From JAFDYH01 sp049840875 (GTDB lineage Bacteria; Bacteroidota; Bacteroidia; Chitinophagales; Chitinophagaceae), in assembly GCA_049840875.1 (NCBI GenBank), contig JASGJE010000011.1, positions 1,238,094 to 1,302,093 of the forward strand: a stretch of DNA of 64,000 nt. The letters run 5' to 3'. Below are positions 53,975 to 64,000 of the stretch, piece after piece. The translations under genes and the position numbers were made by a program. The notes beneath the pieces are model-generated. The model was given only the letters and a program-made list of their open reading frames with translations. It searched no databases and was not told the DNA's origin. Numbering within the stretch: the stretch's first letter is position 1; each line of letters starts with the position of its first letter.

Positions 53975-54155
53975 AGTAATTTTATTATGATGCTTCGATC
54001 AATTAGTCCTGAGACGGAAAACGTCAAACGTGAAAGGGTAAACGTCAAACATCATTATATCAACTACTCCCATTCACAATCTTTGATAGTCCTGCTAATA
54101 TCAACAATCCATTTCCTAATAATCCAATAAATCCTAAAAATCGTGGTTCAGACAA

Positions 54156-55596
54156 CTATCCCTTCACCGTCGCCTCTTCCAGATTATAAATCATACTGAT
54201 CACTTTCATCAATGCAGCCGAACTATTCTTATCTGCTTTATCGTCTTGTTTATATTCACCAACTTTCAGCGTCAGGTCAGCATCGAGTTTTTTATCCTTA
54301 AATAATTGTAGCTGATCATTGAAATACTCAGTCAGCGTTTTTAATTCCTTGTCATCTGCTTTTCTGCAAACAATCAGCCGGAATGCTTTATTAATTTTAT
54401 CAGTTGCAGATGTTTGTTCTTCTTCCAGGCGCTGCGCCAATACTCTTGATGCTTCAAGCACTGTCGGGTCATTCATCATTATCAATGCCTGCAAAGGTGT
54501 ATTTGTTTTTAATCGTTTTACTTCACACTGATCCCTGTTGCTGGCATCAAACATAATCATGGAAGGAGGTGGTACCGTTAATTTTATAAACGTATACATC
54601 CCTCTCCTGTACAATGAATCACCATGATCCTGCTTGTACGTTGCCAACACACCGCGACCACTGGTGGCTGACTCCCATAATCCTTTCGGTTGATACGGTT
54701 TAACACTTGGTCCACCAATCGTTCTTACCAGTAAACCGCTGCTTGAAAGAACCAAATCGCGAACAAATTCTGCAGATAAACGGAATCGTGGGCCTCTCGA
54801 TAAATAAACATTTTCGGGATCAACCTTCAGTTTGTCTTCTGATACTTTTGCCGATTGCCGGTAAGTCGCACTCATTACCATCTGCTTCACTAATCGTTTA
54901 ATATCCCAGCCATGCTCCATAAAATCAACGGCAAGCCAATCCAGTAATTCAGGATGAGAGGGCAATTCACCCTGCATACCGAAGTCGCCTGAGGTTTTTA
55001 CAATACCTCTTCCAAAAAACTCCTGCCATAATTGATTTACAAATACACGGGCTGTCAGCGGATTATTTTTATTTACAGTCCACGCCGCCAGTCCGAGACG
55101 GTTGCGGGGATATTGAACTGTATCAAACTTCATTACGGCAGGAATCGCCGATGCGCTTACTTCAGTGGTAGGCTGATCATATACGCCGCGGTTTAAAATA
55201 TAAGTAGGCCTTACTGTATCTCTTTCACCTAAAACAGACACGGTCAGTTTTCCGGTGTCTTTAAAATTGATAAAACTTAACAGCTTCTTCCTGTCATCAT
55301 CATTTATTTCAAGCAATGGATGTTTTGCAGGTTTGGATTGGCTCACATCACCCTCATAACCGACCTCTGGTGTATTGTTGAAAAATGCTAACAGGGAATA
55401 ATAATCTTTTTGCTTAAACGGATCATATTTATGATCATGGCATTGTGCACACTCGATAGTAATTCCGAGAATACCTTTACCGTATGTCTTTGTTTTATCG
55501 ATCAGGTATTCGATACGATATTCTTCGGGCACCACACCGCCTTCTTCTGTGTATTTATGATTGCGGAAAAAAGCAGTCGCTAATATCTGCTCTTTG
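54156..55596 (-). CDS. PSD1-type (DUF1549/DUF1553) cytochrome protein, 5' end missing
   Basis: The frame runs from 55596 (ILATAFFRNHKYTEEGGVVP) to 54156, about 480 residues. It begins in the DUF1549 domain, with a heme motif CAQCHDHKYDPF, and continues through DUF1553 (AWTVNKNNPLTARVFVNQLW, GMQGELPSHPELLDWLAVDF, KRLKTNTPLQALIMMNDP). Family members are usually 700-1000 residues with an N-terminal planctomycete cytochrome domain, so about the first third or half is absent. The loss is technical: a sequencing adapter starts immediately upstream. An internal GTG at 55535 is not a real start. Confidence 0.88.
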
Positions 55597-55708
55597 AGGT
55601 GCTGTTCGGATTCTATCGTGTTTCCCTATTAACCTTAGCAATACATACTGCTTCGGTTACAGTTACCTGTAAGTCACATGGGAAACACGATGAATCCAAA
55701 CAGCACCT
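55597..55708. other. Embedded nanopore adapter/native-barcode junction (artefact)
   Basis: AGGTGCTG (55597-55604), a 24-nt barcode (55605-55628) and TTAACCTTAGCAAT (55629-55642) exactly fit the reverse flank-barcode-flank layout of Oxford Nanopore native barcoding; the barcode is number 04 as I remember it. A garbled adapter (about 55643-55676), the same barcode in forward sense with errors (about 55677-55700) and CAGCACCT (55701-55708) follow. Genomic sequence on both sides is the same locus in opposite directions. Confidence 0.96.
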
Positions 55709-57079
55709 CAAAAGAGCAGATATTAGCGACTGCTTCCGCAATCATAAATACGCGAAGAAGGCGGTGTGGTGCCAAAGAATACATATAAATACAATAAGAT
55801 GACAAAGACATTTGGTAAAGGTATCTTCAATTGTTATCAGTGTGCGCCAATGCCATCATCATAAATATAATACCATTTTTAAGCAAAAAGATTATTATTC
55901 CCTGTTAGCATTTTTCAACAATACACCAGAGGTGGTTATGAGGGTGATGTGAGCCAGATCCAAAAAAATACTCCAAAACATCATTGCTTGAAATAAATGA
56001 TGATAGGAAGAAGCTGTTAAGTTTTATGAATTTAAAGACACGGAAGCAGGTGTCTGTTTAGTGGAAGAAATACAGTAAGGCCTATTTATATTTTAAACCA
56101 CGACGTATGTGACTAACTACCGCTAAATAAGTCATGGGCGATTCCTGCATAATGAAGTTTAATAAGTCGATGTCACAACGTAAACTAGTGGGACTGTCAA
56201 TCAAAGTGATTCACTGAGCCGTTCCATTGTAAATCAATTATGGCGGACTTTTTGGAAGAGGTATTGTAAAAACCTCAGGCGACTTCGGTATGCAGGGTGA
56301 ATTGCCTGCATCCTGAATTACTCGGATCACTTTGCCGTTGGTTTCTGGAGCATGGCTGGGATATTAAACGATTAGTAAAGCAATGGTAATGAGTGCGACT
56401 TACCGGCAATCGGCAAAAGTGCAAAAACAAACTAAAGGTGAGTCCAAATGTTTCTCTGAGAGGCCCACAACACCGTTTATCTGCAGAATTTGTTCGCGAT
56501 TTGGTTCTTTTAGAACAGCATACTGGTAAGGTTGGTCGGCAACTTTGCAACCCGTATCAACCGAAAGGATTATGGGAGTCAGCCACCAGTGGTGATTATG
56601 GCGACAAGCGGGATCATGGTGATTCATCTACAGGAAAGAGGGATGTATACGTTTATAAAATTAACGGTACCACCTCCTTCCATAAGGATCTGTTAATGCC
56701 GCAACAAGGGATCAGTGTGAAGTAAAACGATTAAAAACAAATACACGTTTGCAGGCATTGATAATGATGATAACCGGACAATGCTGAAGCATTCAAGGTA
56801 TTGGCGCAGCGCCTGGAAGAAACAACCTTGCAACTGATAAAATTAATAAAGCATTCGGCTGATTGTTTGCAGAAAAGCAGATGAGCAAGAAAATAAAAAC
56901 GCTGACTGAGTATTGGAATGAGATTAACACGATTATTTAAGGATAAAAAACTCGATGACCTGACACTGAAAAGTAGGTCAATATAAACAAGACGATAAAG
57001 CAGATGAGAACGTTCAGCTCATTTAATGAAAGTAATGAGTATAATTTATAATCTGAAGAGGCGACGGTGAAGGGATCGT
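55709..57079 (+). pseudogene. Artefactual copy of the PSD1 gene
   Basis: Follows 55596 back to 54156. Example: the LPSHPELLDWL region is still recognisable near 56290 and the stop-codon region near 57075, but with many frame changes. Not a real gene. Confidence 0.93.
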
Positions 57080-57251
57080 ATCTGAACCACAATTTTAGGA
57101 TTTATTGGATTATTCGGAAATGGATTGTTGATATTAGCAGGACTATCAAAGATTGTGAATGGGAGTAGTTGATATAATGATGTTTGACGTTTACCCTTCA
57201 CACATAACATTCATCTAGGACTAATTGATGAAGCATCATAATAAAATTACT

Positions 57252-58645
57252 ATGCAGAAAGAAGTTGTCAAATATAAATTGAACCTGGAACCGCCGTGAC
57301 TTCTTATTCACGGTAGGACTGGGGTATTGGTAGCGTGGCGTTGGGTTCTTTGCTGATACCTAACTGTCAGCAAAGGCAAAGAAAATAGCAATGACTGGCT
57401 TGCCGCGTTCGCTCCTAAAGCAAAACACCCATTTTCTCTGTTTTCAAAACGGTGCGCCATCACAACTGGATTTGTTTGATTATAAACCAATGCTGCGACA
57501 GATGCAAGGGCAGGATTCCTGCAAGTGCTCAGGGTGGACGACTCGGTTGACGGGCATGACGGCAGATCAGAAAAAATTTCCCTGGCAGGAACTATATTCA
57601 ATACGGCCAGTATGGGCAGGCAAGAGCGCATATGAGCGAAGTATTGCCATCTCTGCTGGTGTGGTTGATCATATTATATCATCAAAACAATATCCCGGAA
57701 GCAATCAATCATCATCCTGCTGACCATTTTTCGAACAAGAGTCCATAATAGACAAGCATGGGTGCATGGCGGCCTCACTTGGTAGTGAAATAAAAACTTA
57801 CCACGTTTTGATATTGCTTTAAAAGGTGCAAACGGACAAGGTGTTTATTCAAAATTGTGGCCCAATGGTTTTCTCCTTCTGTACACCAGGGTGTACAATT
57901 CAGTAGCGGAGAAAGTCGGTGTTCTATTATTCGATAATTGCAGACGCTATTTGATAAAGCGATAGAAGAAGAATGCTAAACATAATGAAATGAAAAAAGA
58001 TGGAGCGTCTAAACGTTTCGTAATGTAAAATCAATACAAAGATTCAGACGAAATGGCGTATCGTATGCAGACGGCAGTGCCTGAAGTCACCGATATCAAA
58101 GAGCCGGAATCGATCATCAAGTTATATGGACCTAATTGCCTTGTGCCGGATTCTGCTGCCAACCAACTGTTTACTGGCGAGAAAACTAGCGAAAATGGAG
58201 TTCGTTTTTGTTCGAGTCTATATCACCAGGGTTCAGATCGCAGCTGGCGAACCTGCCTGCTGGAATTGAAAAGATCAATGTAGAAGATCTCGTCCGGCAA
58301 GCACAGCGTTGCATCCAGTTCAAAACGAAGGGCTTCTGGATGAAACATTGGTAATATCGGGAAGGAGGCTTGGCCGTACTGACTACTATAAGGGTGCTTT
58401 GTAAAAAAAATACTACGATACGTCGTCCCACTTGTTGCGAGTATGGAATGGCCGGTGGTGGTGTAAAGACCCGGTGAAACAGATGAGTTTGGATATAACA
58501 TTGCAAAGAATTAGGTACATGTACCGATTTTAGTGTTCCGTTTATTAGTTGATTAGATGAATGATCAGCAATTGATATTTAAACATATGGCAGAAGTTAT
58601 CAATTGACAGATGTGGCAGGAAAGATTGTGAATGGATAAAGTACG
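57252..58645 (+). pseudogene. Artefactual copy of the DUF1501 gene
   Basis: The ATG and first codons (MQKEV) match the true gene start at 53974; later pieces such as CFQNGAPSQLDLFDYKPML near 57440 and MAYRMQTAVPE near 58053 are in different frames. The (CTATTGT) tract also reappears inverted near 58650-58680. Not a real gene. Confidence 0.93.
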
Positions 58646-58809
58646 TAGTAACAATCAACAATAGACAATAGACAATAGACAATGAACTTTGCAAATGCAA
58701 GATAGGTAGCAATTTGAACAAGATAAGCAATATAACAATCAGACAATTCAAGCAAATTTAAATAATAAAAGAAATATGGGTGATGATTTCACCATTCACT
58801 ATTCACGAT

Positions 58810-59810
58810 ATGAACCGCAGAAAATTTATAAAACAATCATCATACGCAGCAGGGTTGTTTTTGTGCGCCCAATTTTACCGTACTTCCTGAAGATACTATT
58901 CTAGGATATGGTGAAAAAAAGAAGTATAAACCAATGCAAAGATGAACCAGGCTTAACCCGGCCAATATCCTGTAAAGGATTGCCATGAAATGGTGCAGGA
59001 CAAGAAAGGCCGCATTATCCTGCTTACCAATGAAACAAAGAACAATGTGATCATTTAGATGAGAAAAAGTGGAAAGTTGGTTTCCGTTGGGACATGAATT
59101 TCCCAAGCCTTGCATAGTTAAGACATTGTAAATCGAAGGCGCAACTGTTGTTCATTTGCGATGATAACTTACACAAGGTTTTTAAGACGGCCGCTACAAT
59201 AGCCACGTGATAAATTAGGCATTAGATTATCCAAAAGAAACAGGCTGATTACACAAAGCCTGAAGAATACGTACCAACCAACATTCACCTAACAGTGATG
59301 TTGACCAATGGTTATGGAAAGGATTTTGTGATACCAATATAGCACAAAGGAAATTCTGTCCATTTTATGGCAGGGAGAGGGGATAGATACTATAGCAATG
59401 CGCATGGTATTACTGTGATCATCGTGATAAGAAGAATCCCACACTGCTGGTTACCACATACAAATCATATAAGCAATATCATTCAATGAGAAATATATGA
59501 AACGATTCCTTTACCGGGAGCGTGGTTTTAGTACATGTAATAAATGGAGATTGTTATACGCTGCTGTTTTGCAAACAAACACAAAACAAAACGAAAAATC
59601 TGGTTTTGTATTGGTGCTGGACGGCCTAACAAGGTTATTTCAAATATCAGGCAGCAATTTTCCCTTACTTATACAATAGGAACTCCAAATGCATCAGACC
59701 ATTCACGTCTTCGATTACCCGCACGATGTACTTGATCAATAATCCAAGAGAATATGTATGTGGCACAAATGAATGGGATCATGTTTATCCATATAAATCT
59801 ACGCCCGGTT
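58810..59810 (+). pseudogene. Artefactual copy of the beta-propeller gene
   Basis: Starts with the same ATGAACCGCAGAAAATTTAT as the true gene and keeps its order, but has scattered deletions. Not a real gene. Confidence 0.93.
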
Positions 59811-59943
59811 CTGAAATTATCAAAATACTTTATTAATATGCCCCACCTGGATGTTTTAATAGCCGGCAAAAATTAGCAGGTATAAAAAAAACAACCATCA
59901 TCAAAAAGCTAATTAAGCGCGCTCTTCTGAAACCCGAGCTATT

Positions 59944-61983
59944 AGTCAACACTGGAAAAATATCTCATTCAATATTTTATTATTCTTCTGAATTGTTTTC
60001 TTTGCTCCTTGTTGTTTCGAAAGCCGCATGGTAGCTCCTGCATCATTACATTGGCCGCATGCATCCATTGATAACCCTCCCAATCGTGTTGGGTGTTATT
60101 GTATTCGGATTTTTATTTCTTACACCTGCTAACGAAAACTGGTATATAACGGCAATGGATATCATGTTGATCTTTTCGTCATTATCTGCTGTTGTCGCAG
60201 CGCTGATGGGTCTGTTTTCTGGGAAGGTACCGACCAGAGCATTAGCATGGCACAAATGGATGGGCGTTGTTGCTTTGTTTTTGTTTGCTGTTGCCGCCTT
60301 CGGAACAATGTACAAGGTTACTTTGTCCGATACGTTTGTCAGGCCGCGTGCGCTACTGTTGTGCTGGTGCACCTTTGGTGGTGATGTTTCACCGTGAAAG
60401 ATGCTATTGTAGCATATCCTACGAGATATAAAAAACTTCGTGCATCATTTGGAAGATGCTTTGGTGTATGCAGACCTGGTACAACCTATCGTGAAAGTAA
60501 ATGTCTGTCTTGTCATAATGACAGCGAAGGGTGACTGATCATGGAAACAAAAAAAGGTATATTAAAAGGCAGTAAAGATGGTCGCTGTTGGATACGACAA
60601 AAGCCAACCTGGGTTTAATGATGCAACAAACTAGTTTGCGGAAGAAAAAGAACATATGCCACCAACCGGTAGACCTTCAATAACCAACCAGGAGCTCTGG
60701 AAGTATATACATAATAAAGTGGGATAAAGCTGAACGGAGGCTATTGAATTGGCGCCAACCGATACTTTGCGGATAATGCCACAAAGATCGTAAAGCGATC
60801 CGACAAAGATAAACAAGTCGTTGTACAGCCGATAAAAAGAATGCAAAAGCTCATAATGGTGGTACACCGTAATAACCCCAACCTTCATCAATTAGGCAAT
60901 CTCATCACTACGACGTATTTATGGTGAAAAGAAAAAATCAGTAAGTAAAACATCAGCAAGGCGGATTGTTGAAATGAACCTGGATAGTGTGATAAAAGAC
61001 AAGGATTAAGAGTCATTGCTGACTACAAACCTGCGAAGACTAAACCTGAACAATTCGGCTGTACAGGCACTACATTGACGATTTGAAGAAGATCATCGAA
61101 CCTGAAAAGTCTTTGATTATTGGGTACTGCAGTAAAAACTATCAATTTGATAGCGTTAGATTGCGAAAACTCAGGACTGTTTACTCAATGCAAAGTTCTG
61201 ATGCTGATCAAACTGGTTAATGAAAATAAGAACATCATTATCAAACAGATCAAAAAAGGAGATACAGTAACATTAGAAACTGAACCACCGATACAAAAAC
61301 GAGGAGCAGATCATTTTGAACAACACGATATTTCTTCCTCAACTGAACACCTTGTTCTACAAGGAACAACTCTTCGTTATACATTCGATATACCATCCTG
61401 ACAGCATAAAATCTCCAGTCTATAATATAAAATGCCGGTTAGACGCTGCCGTAACAGTGAGCAAAAGCGTATAAACGGGAATGAATCTTGGCGACATCAT
61501 TTGGAACATTTTTTTAAATCTACCTATCGACCGGATAGTGTTGGAACTGCTCATTTTCCGCTGATAAAAATACCTCACAACGGGGAAAAACAATAATCAT
61601 ACTGAAAAAGGATGGTTCACGGCCTACGGAAGAGTGAAATGGATTCGTTTCCGGAAAATGTTATGGAGGCTTTATTGGTTTTTGACAAACCAATCAGACA
61701 AAATATCATCATGTAAAAATCGGAGGTTATATTTTTCCGCCAAGCGGTAGGGTGTAGGGGTGGGGATGGAAATGATTTGAAACTATTAAGTAAGGATTAT
61801 TCCGAGACAACCTGAAGAAAGGTTTAAATAAAAAAGATTTTGTAAAACAGGAAATCTGCAATTCATTGCAACTCAATACGGTAGAAGTAAGGCTCTTAAA
61901 TTATTCGTGAAACTGATTGCAAAGATCCCCAAGTAGCATGAGGGCGAAGAGCGTGGACATTTGTTGATGAAGTGTTTGTTAAT
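59944..61983 (+). pseudogene. Artefactual copy of the DUF2231-cytochrome gene
   Basis: The start codon is lost; the transmembrane part (ENWYITAMDIMLIFSSLSAV) is readable near 60137 and the end near 61980 corresponds to 49029. The CxxCH coding region is damaged. Not a real gene. Confidence 0.93.
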
Positions 61984-62152
61984 TTCGAATCCCAATGCCT
62001 ATCAGAGAGATGTGAGGAGAAGACGGAAAGACTGAAAGTCGAGGGATAGACGATGGGCGATCCGTCAATGGTCAATAGTGAATGATGGACATAGGATAGG
62101 TATCTGGGAATATAGAAAAAAATAAGAGCCTTTACCAATATCATATATCTTT

Positions 62153-63947
62153 TTATCGCACCAGCGTCACCATTACTTCTTCAAAAGTTTAATTGGCATG
62201 CATTCCATTGTCCGATGTCAAACAAACAGACCGGCGCTTCAATTCCTTTATGCATCATCCATGCACGGCCAGGACATTGTCACCAGGATAAAATTCTTTC
62301 TTTTCAAAAACAAGATTGCCCCAGCGGTTATAGATGCGCAATGACTTTACAATGCGTACGCCGTCTCCTCAAGTACAAATCAATAATTTTCCCATCATTA
62401 TTCGGACTAAAGGCAAGAGATATAAACCTGCACCGGCACAGGCAACGGTGATCTTCACATCATCTTTGCGATGCAATTGTGTTCATTCTTTGATCATATT
62501 TATAGTGGACGGAGCACGTCGTACAGTGAAAGCGCAATTGCATAAACTAGAATAATGGACTAAAAAATCGTGCAGTACACGTCACTCTTGGTAATGGCAG
62601 CGTTATATAAAGTCTTGTTCATCGCTTCTATATCCAGCCGCGTCCAGTTGGTAATGGATAAACCGTCTTTCACAAAACCTGTATCATTGTCAACGTAAGC
62701 ACGTCCGAACCAATGACTGTATAATCTGTCGTTACCGAAGGAGAAGCAACAGGGTTTGAAATTTGTATATCTTAAGCCCGTTTGTCATTGATCCAGGTGT
62801 AAGATGTAGCACCACCTGCTGTTATCTGAACCTAATAGCAACACAAATGGCAGCGTGGTGTTAATGATAACGTGAAAGGTTCAAAAAACGGTAACTGTAT
62901 GTGTATTGTTTCCGGTACGCCGAATCTGTTTGTTTCCTTTTTATTGTATGGTTGTCGTCTTGCCGGCGCAGCAACAGGCGTAGATGAATTAATATTGATA
63001 GGCTTTTGCAGGTGAGCAGATCTACATTGTCCAGCGCATGCTGCCTGCAATTGAACTGATACGCCTTGCAAACTTGTACCGCTGTTGAAAATGCTTATGG
63101 TAAGGGTTAATAACCAATCGTATCGTTCAATGAAACAGATGATGAACCACCATTCGCATCTGTTGAAATTAATCAAGGGATCTGTTCACTGCTGAGAAAT
63201 AATACTTCACTGCAAAGTTGTGCTATTTATCAATGTGCCATCGCCAAAATCCCACGTATCGTCTCTGCCTGCATGAACAGGTCAGTTGCGCTTCCACCTG
63301 TTGGCCTTCACAATCTGGATCGCGTATCAATCTGCGGCGGAGCTTCCGATATTCCAAGTAAATGTATCTGCGAGCCCGTAAATCCGATTCTTCGTCTAGC
63401 GTCACAATGTCTTCCAGGTAATGTAGATATAACTTGATGATTTTCCAGCGTGAAGATCCAGCACCAGAATCCCAAACGACACGAGTATAATTGAAGAACT
63501 ATTTGTAAAGTTTACAAAACAGAGACACATTTACCACCATTGCCATCAATCAATAAGGAATGTCAGAAAATAATCGTTAAAGTTTCCGAACGGTAATTGT
63601 CTTTGACAATGTATAGCTAACTGGGAAACAGGATTGGTAGCGATTAATTGAATGGTATAAGTGCTCCACTGATAGGTGTAGGTTTGGGTGGAAACGGTCC
63701 AATGTTTACCATCGCCAAAATTCCAATGATAGACTGTACTAGCCATATTTATGATTTCAATCTGAAAAATTGACAGTAGTGTTCAATGGCACATCAGTAC
63801 CAGATGGGTTAAATCCTGCTCTCGGCCCTGTTATCTGTACGGCATTTGAACGCAGGAGTAGAAGATGTACAACCATCCTTGTCCGTGACTAACCGTATAT
63901 AGTAGAGACCAGGCTCTCTATAGTGGCAGAAGTTCCTCCTGAGAAGC
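62153..63947 (-). pseudogene. Artefactual partial copy of the giant PKD gene
   Basis: On the minus strand it corresponds to 46,965-48,854. Fragments such as VYHWNFGDGK near 63730 show the PKD pattern, in broken frames. Not a real gene. Confidence 0.93.
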
Positions 63948-64000
63948 AGGTGCTGTTCGGATTCTATCGTGTTTCCCTATTAACCTTTAGCAATACATGG
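63948..64000. other. Terminal nanopore native-barcode adapter (artefact)
   Basis: AGGTGCTG (63948-63955), the same 24-nt barcode as at 55605 (63956-63979, no errors), then TTAACCTTTAGCAAT (one extra T) and the start of the adapter. It marks the physical end of a read, so the contig probably ends here. Confidence 0.95.

Larger units (their letters stand above)
55709..63947. repeat. Noisy reverse-complement copy of 46,965-55,596 (fold-back read artefact)
   Basis: Throughout, this arm follows the reverse complement of 46,965-55,596 in one collinear path, with frequent substitutions and deletions spread evenly over coding and non-coding parts. It is 8,239 nt against 8,632 nt, a net loss of about 390 nt, as expected from uncorrected nanopore sequence. 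Both ends abut the same barcode adapter. It is not a biological inverted repeat. Confidence 0.96.

Noticed and set aside
46965..63947. An 8-kb near-perfect inverted repeat that could be a giant palindrome, inversion duplication or chromosome/telomere hairpin end
   Set aside because: Sequencing barcode and adapter sit at the axis and at the outer end, and the second arm has raw-read error density in both coding and non-coding DNA.
55709..63947. Many short open frames and apparently decaying gene copies
   Set aside because: They are frameshifted images of the genes at 46.9-55.6 kb, caused by read errors; none is a real gene or pseudogene.
1..64000. tRNA, rRNA, prophage, integrase or complete insertion sequence
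   Set aside because: None was recognised in any part of the window by reading both strands.

Overview
The window looks like chromosomal DNA of a Bacteroidota bacterium, most likely family Chitinophagaceae or a close relative. The support is: parts of the type IX secretion/gliding machinery (PorP/SprF-like, PorV, GldJ), two huge secreted proteins ending in the type-B gliding C-terminal domain, a transcarbamylase of the succinylornithine type, BshA (bacillithiol), DUF4292, DUF983 and DUF6132 proteins, many lipoproteins, and TAnnTTTG-type -7 promoter boxes. No rRNA, tRNA, CRISPR array, prophage or complete insertion sequence was seen.

Layout. 0-1.4 kb: start of a LytTR response regulator and a PIN-type toxin-antitoxin pair. 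1.5-9.5 kb: a secreted Gfo/Idh/MocA (GH109-like) protein, an M20D amidohydrolase, a T9SS type-B adhesin-like protein and adenine deaminase. 9.5-13.4 kb: hemolysin-III protein, then a LiaF-like protein, DUF4288 protein and LytS/LytR-type two-component pair. 13.5-22.2 kb: AnmK, uracil phosphoribosyltransferase, PorP/SprF-like protein, small envelope proteins, a dicarboxylate/amino-acid symporter, 3-methyladenine glycosylase, EI24 protein and RsmI-like methylase. 22.5-32.1 kb: a one-strand arginine cluster, GNAT-argG-argC-(S23)-argD-argF'-argB-argE-(S23)-argH. The two S23/four-helix-bundle genes are each bracketed by imperfect inverted repeats. 32.1-44.3 kb: M28 peptidase, bshA, an EnvC-like/DUF4292/dut group, ispF, porV, gldJ, a ParE-type toxin-antitoxin pair lodged between gldJ and murF, murF and two small membrane proteins. 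44.4-55.6 kb: a 1470-residue PKD protein, then a minus-strand set of extracytoplasmic proteins (PSD1/DUF1549-DUF1553 cytochrome, DUF1501, beta-propeller, DUF2231-cytochrome-LRR).

The most important structural result is at the right end and is not biology. At 55,597-55,708 genomic sequence stops and an Oxford Nanopore native-barcode adapter begins (barcode 04 as I remember it, with its AGGTGCTG and TTAACCTTAGCAAT flanks). The barcode is then read again in the opposite sense. From 55,709 to 63,947 the window is a noisy reverse complement of 46,965-55,596, and the same barcode adapter ends the window at 63,948-64,000. This is an unsplit template-complement (fold-back) read that extended a contig. 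All apparent genes and broken genes in 55.7-63.9 kb should be discarded, and the real neighbour of the PSD1 gene is unknown.

The most interesting biological signal is a family of short GC-rich palindromes (CCCC-TTT-GGGG type) that sit in or at the ends of protein genes and are translated in the same frame. They give a recurring (P/S)P-x-G-x-GG peptide in adenine deaminase, twice in ArgB, and in variant form in ArgC. Related palindromes supply the stop codons of argG and argF'. Three identical copies of an 18-bp palindrome (TCCCGATAGCTATCGGGA) are dispersed in the window. Other items of note are the inverted repeats around the S23 genes, the direct repeats around the toxin-antitoxin pair that splits gldJ from murF, a possible structured leader before the arginine cluster, and Val at the specificity position of ArgF'. 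I found no convincing new defence or multi-gene system.
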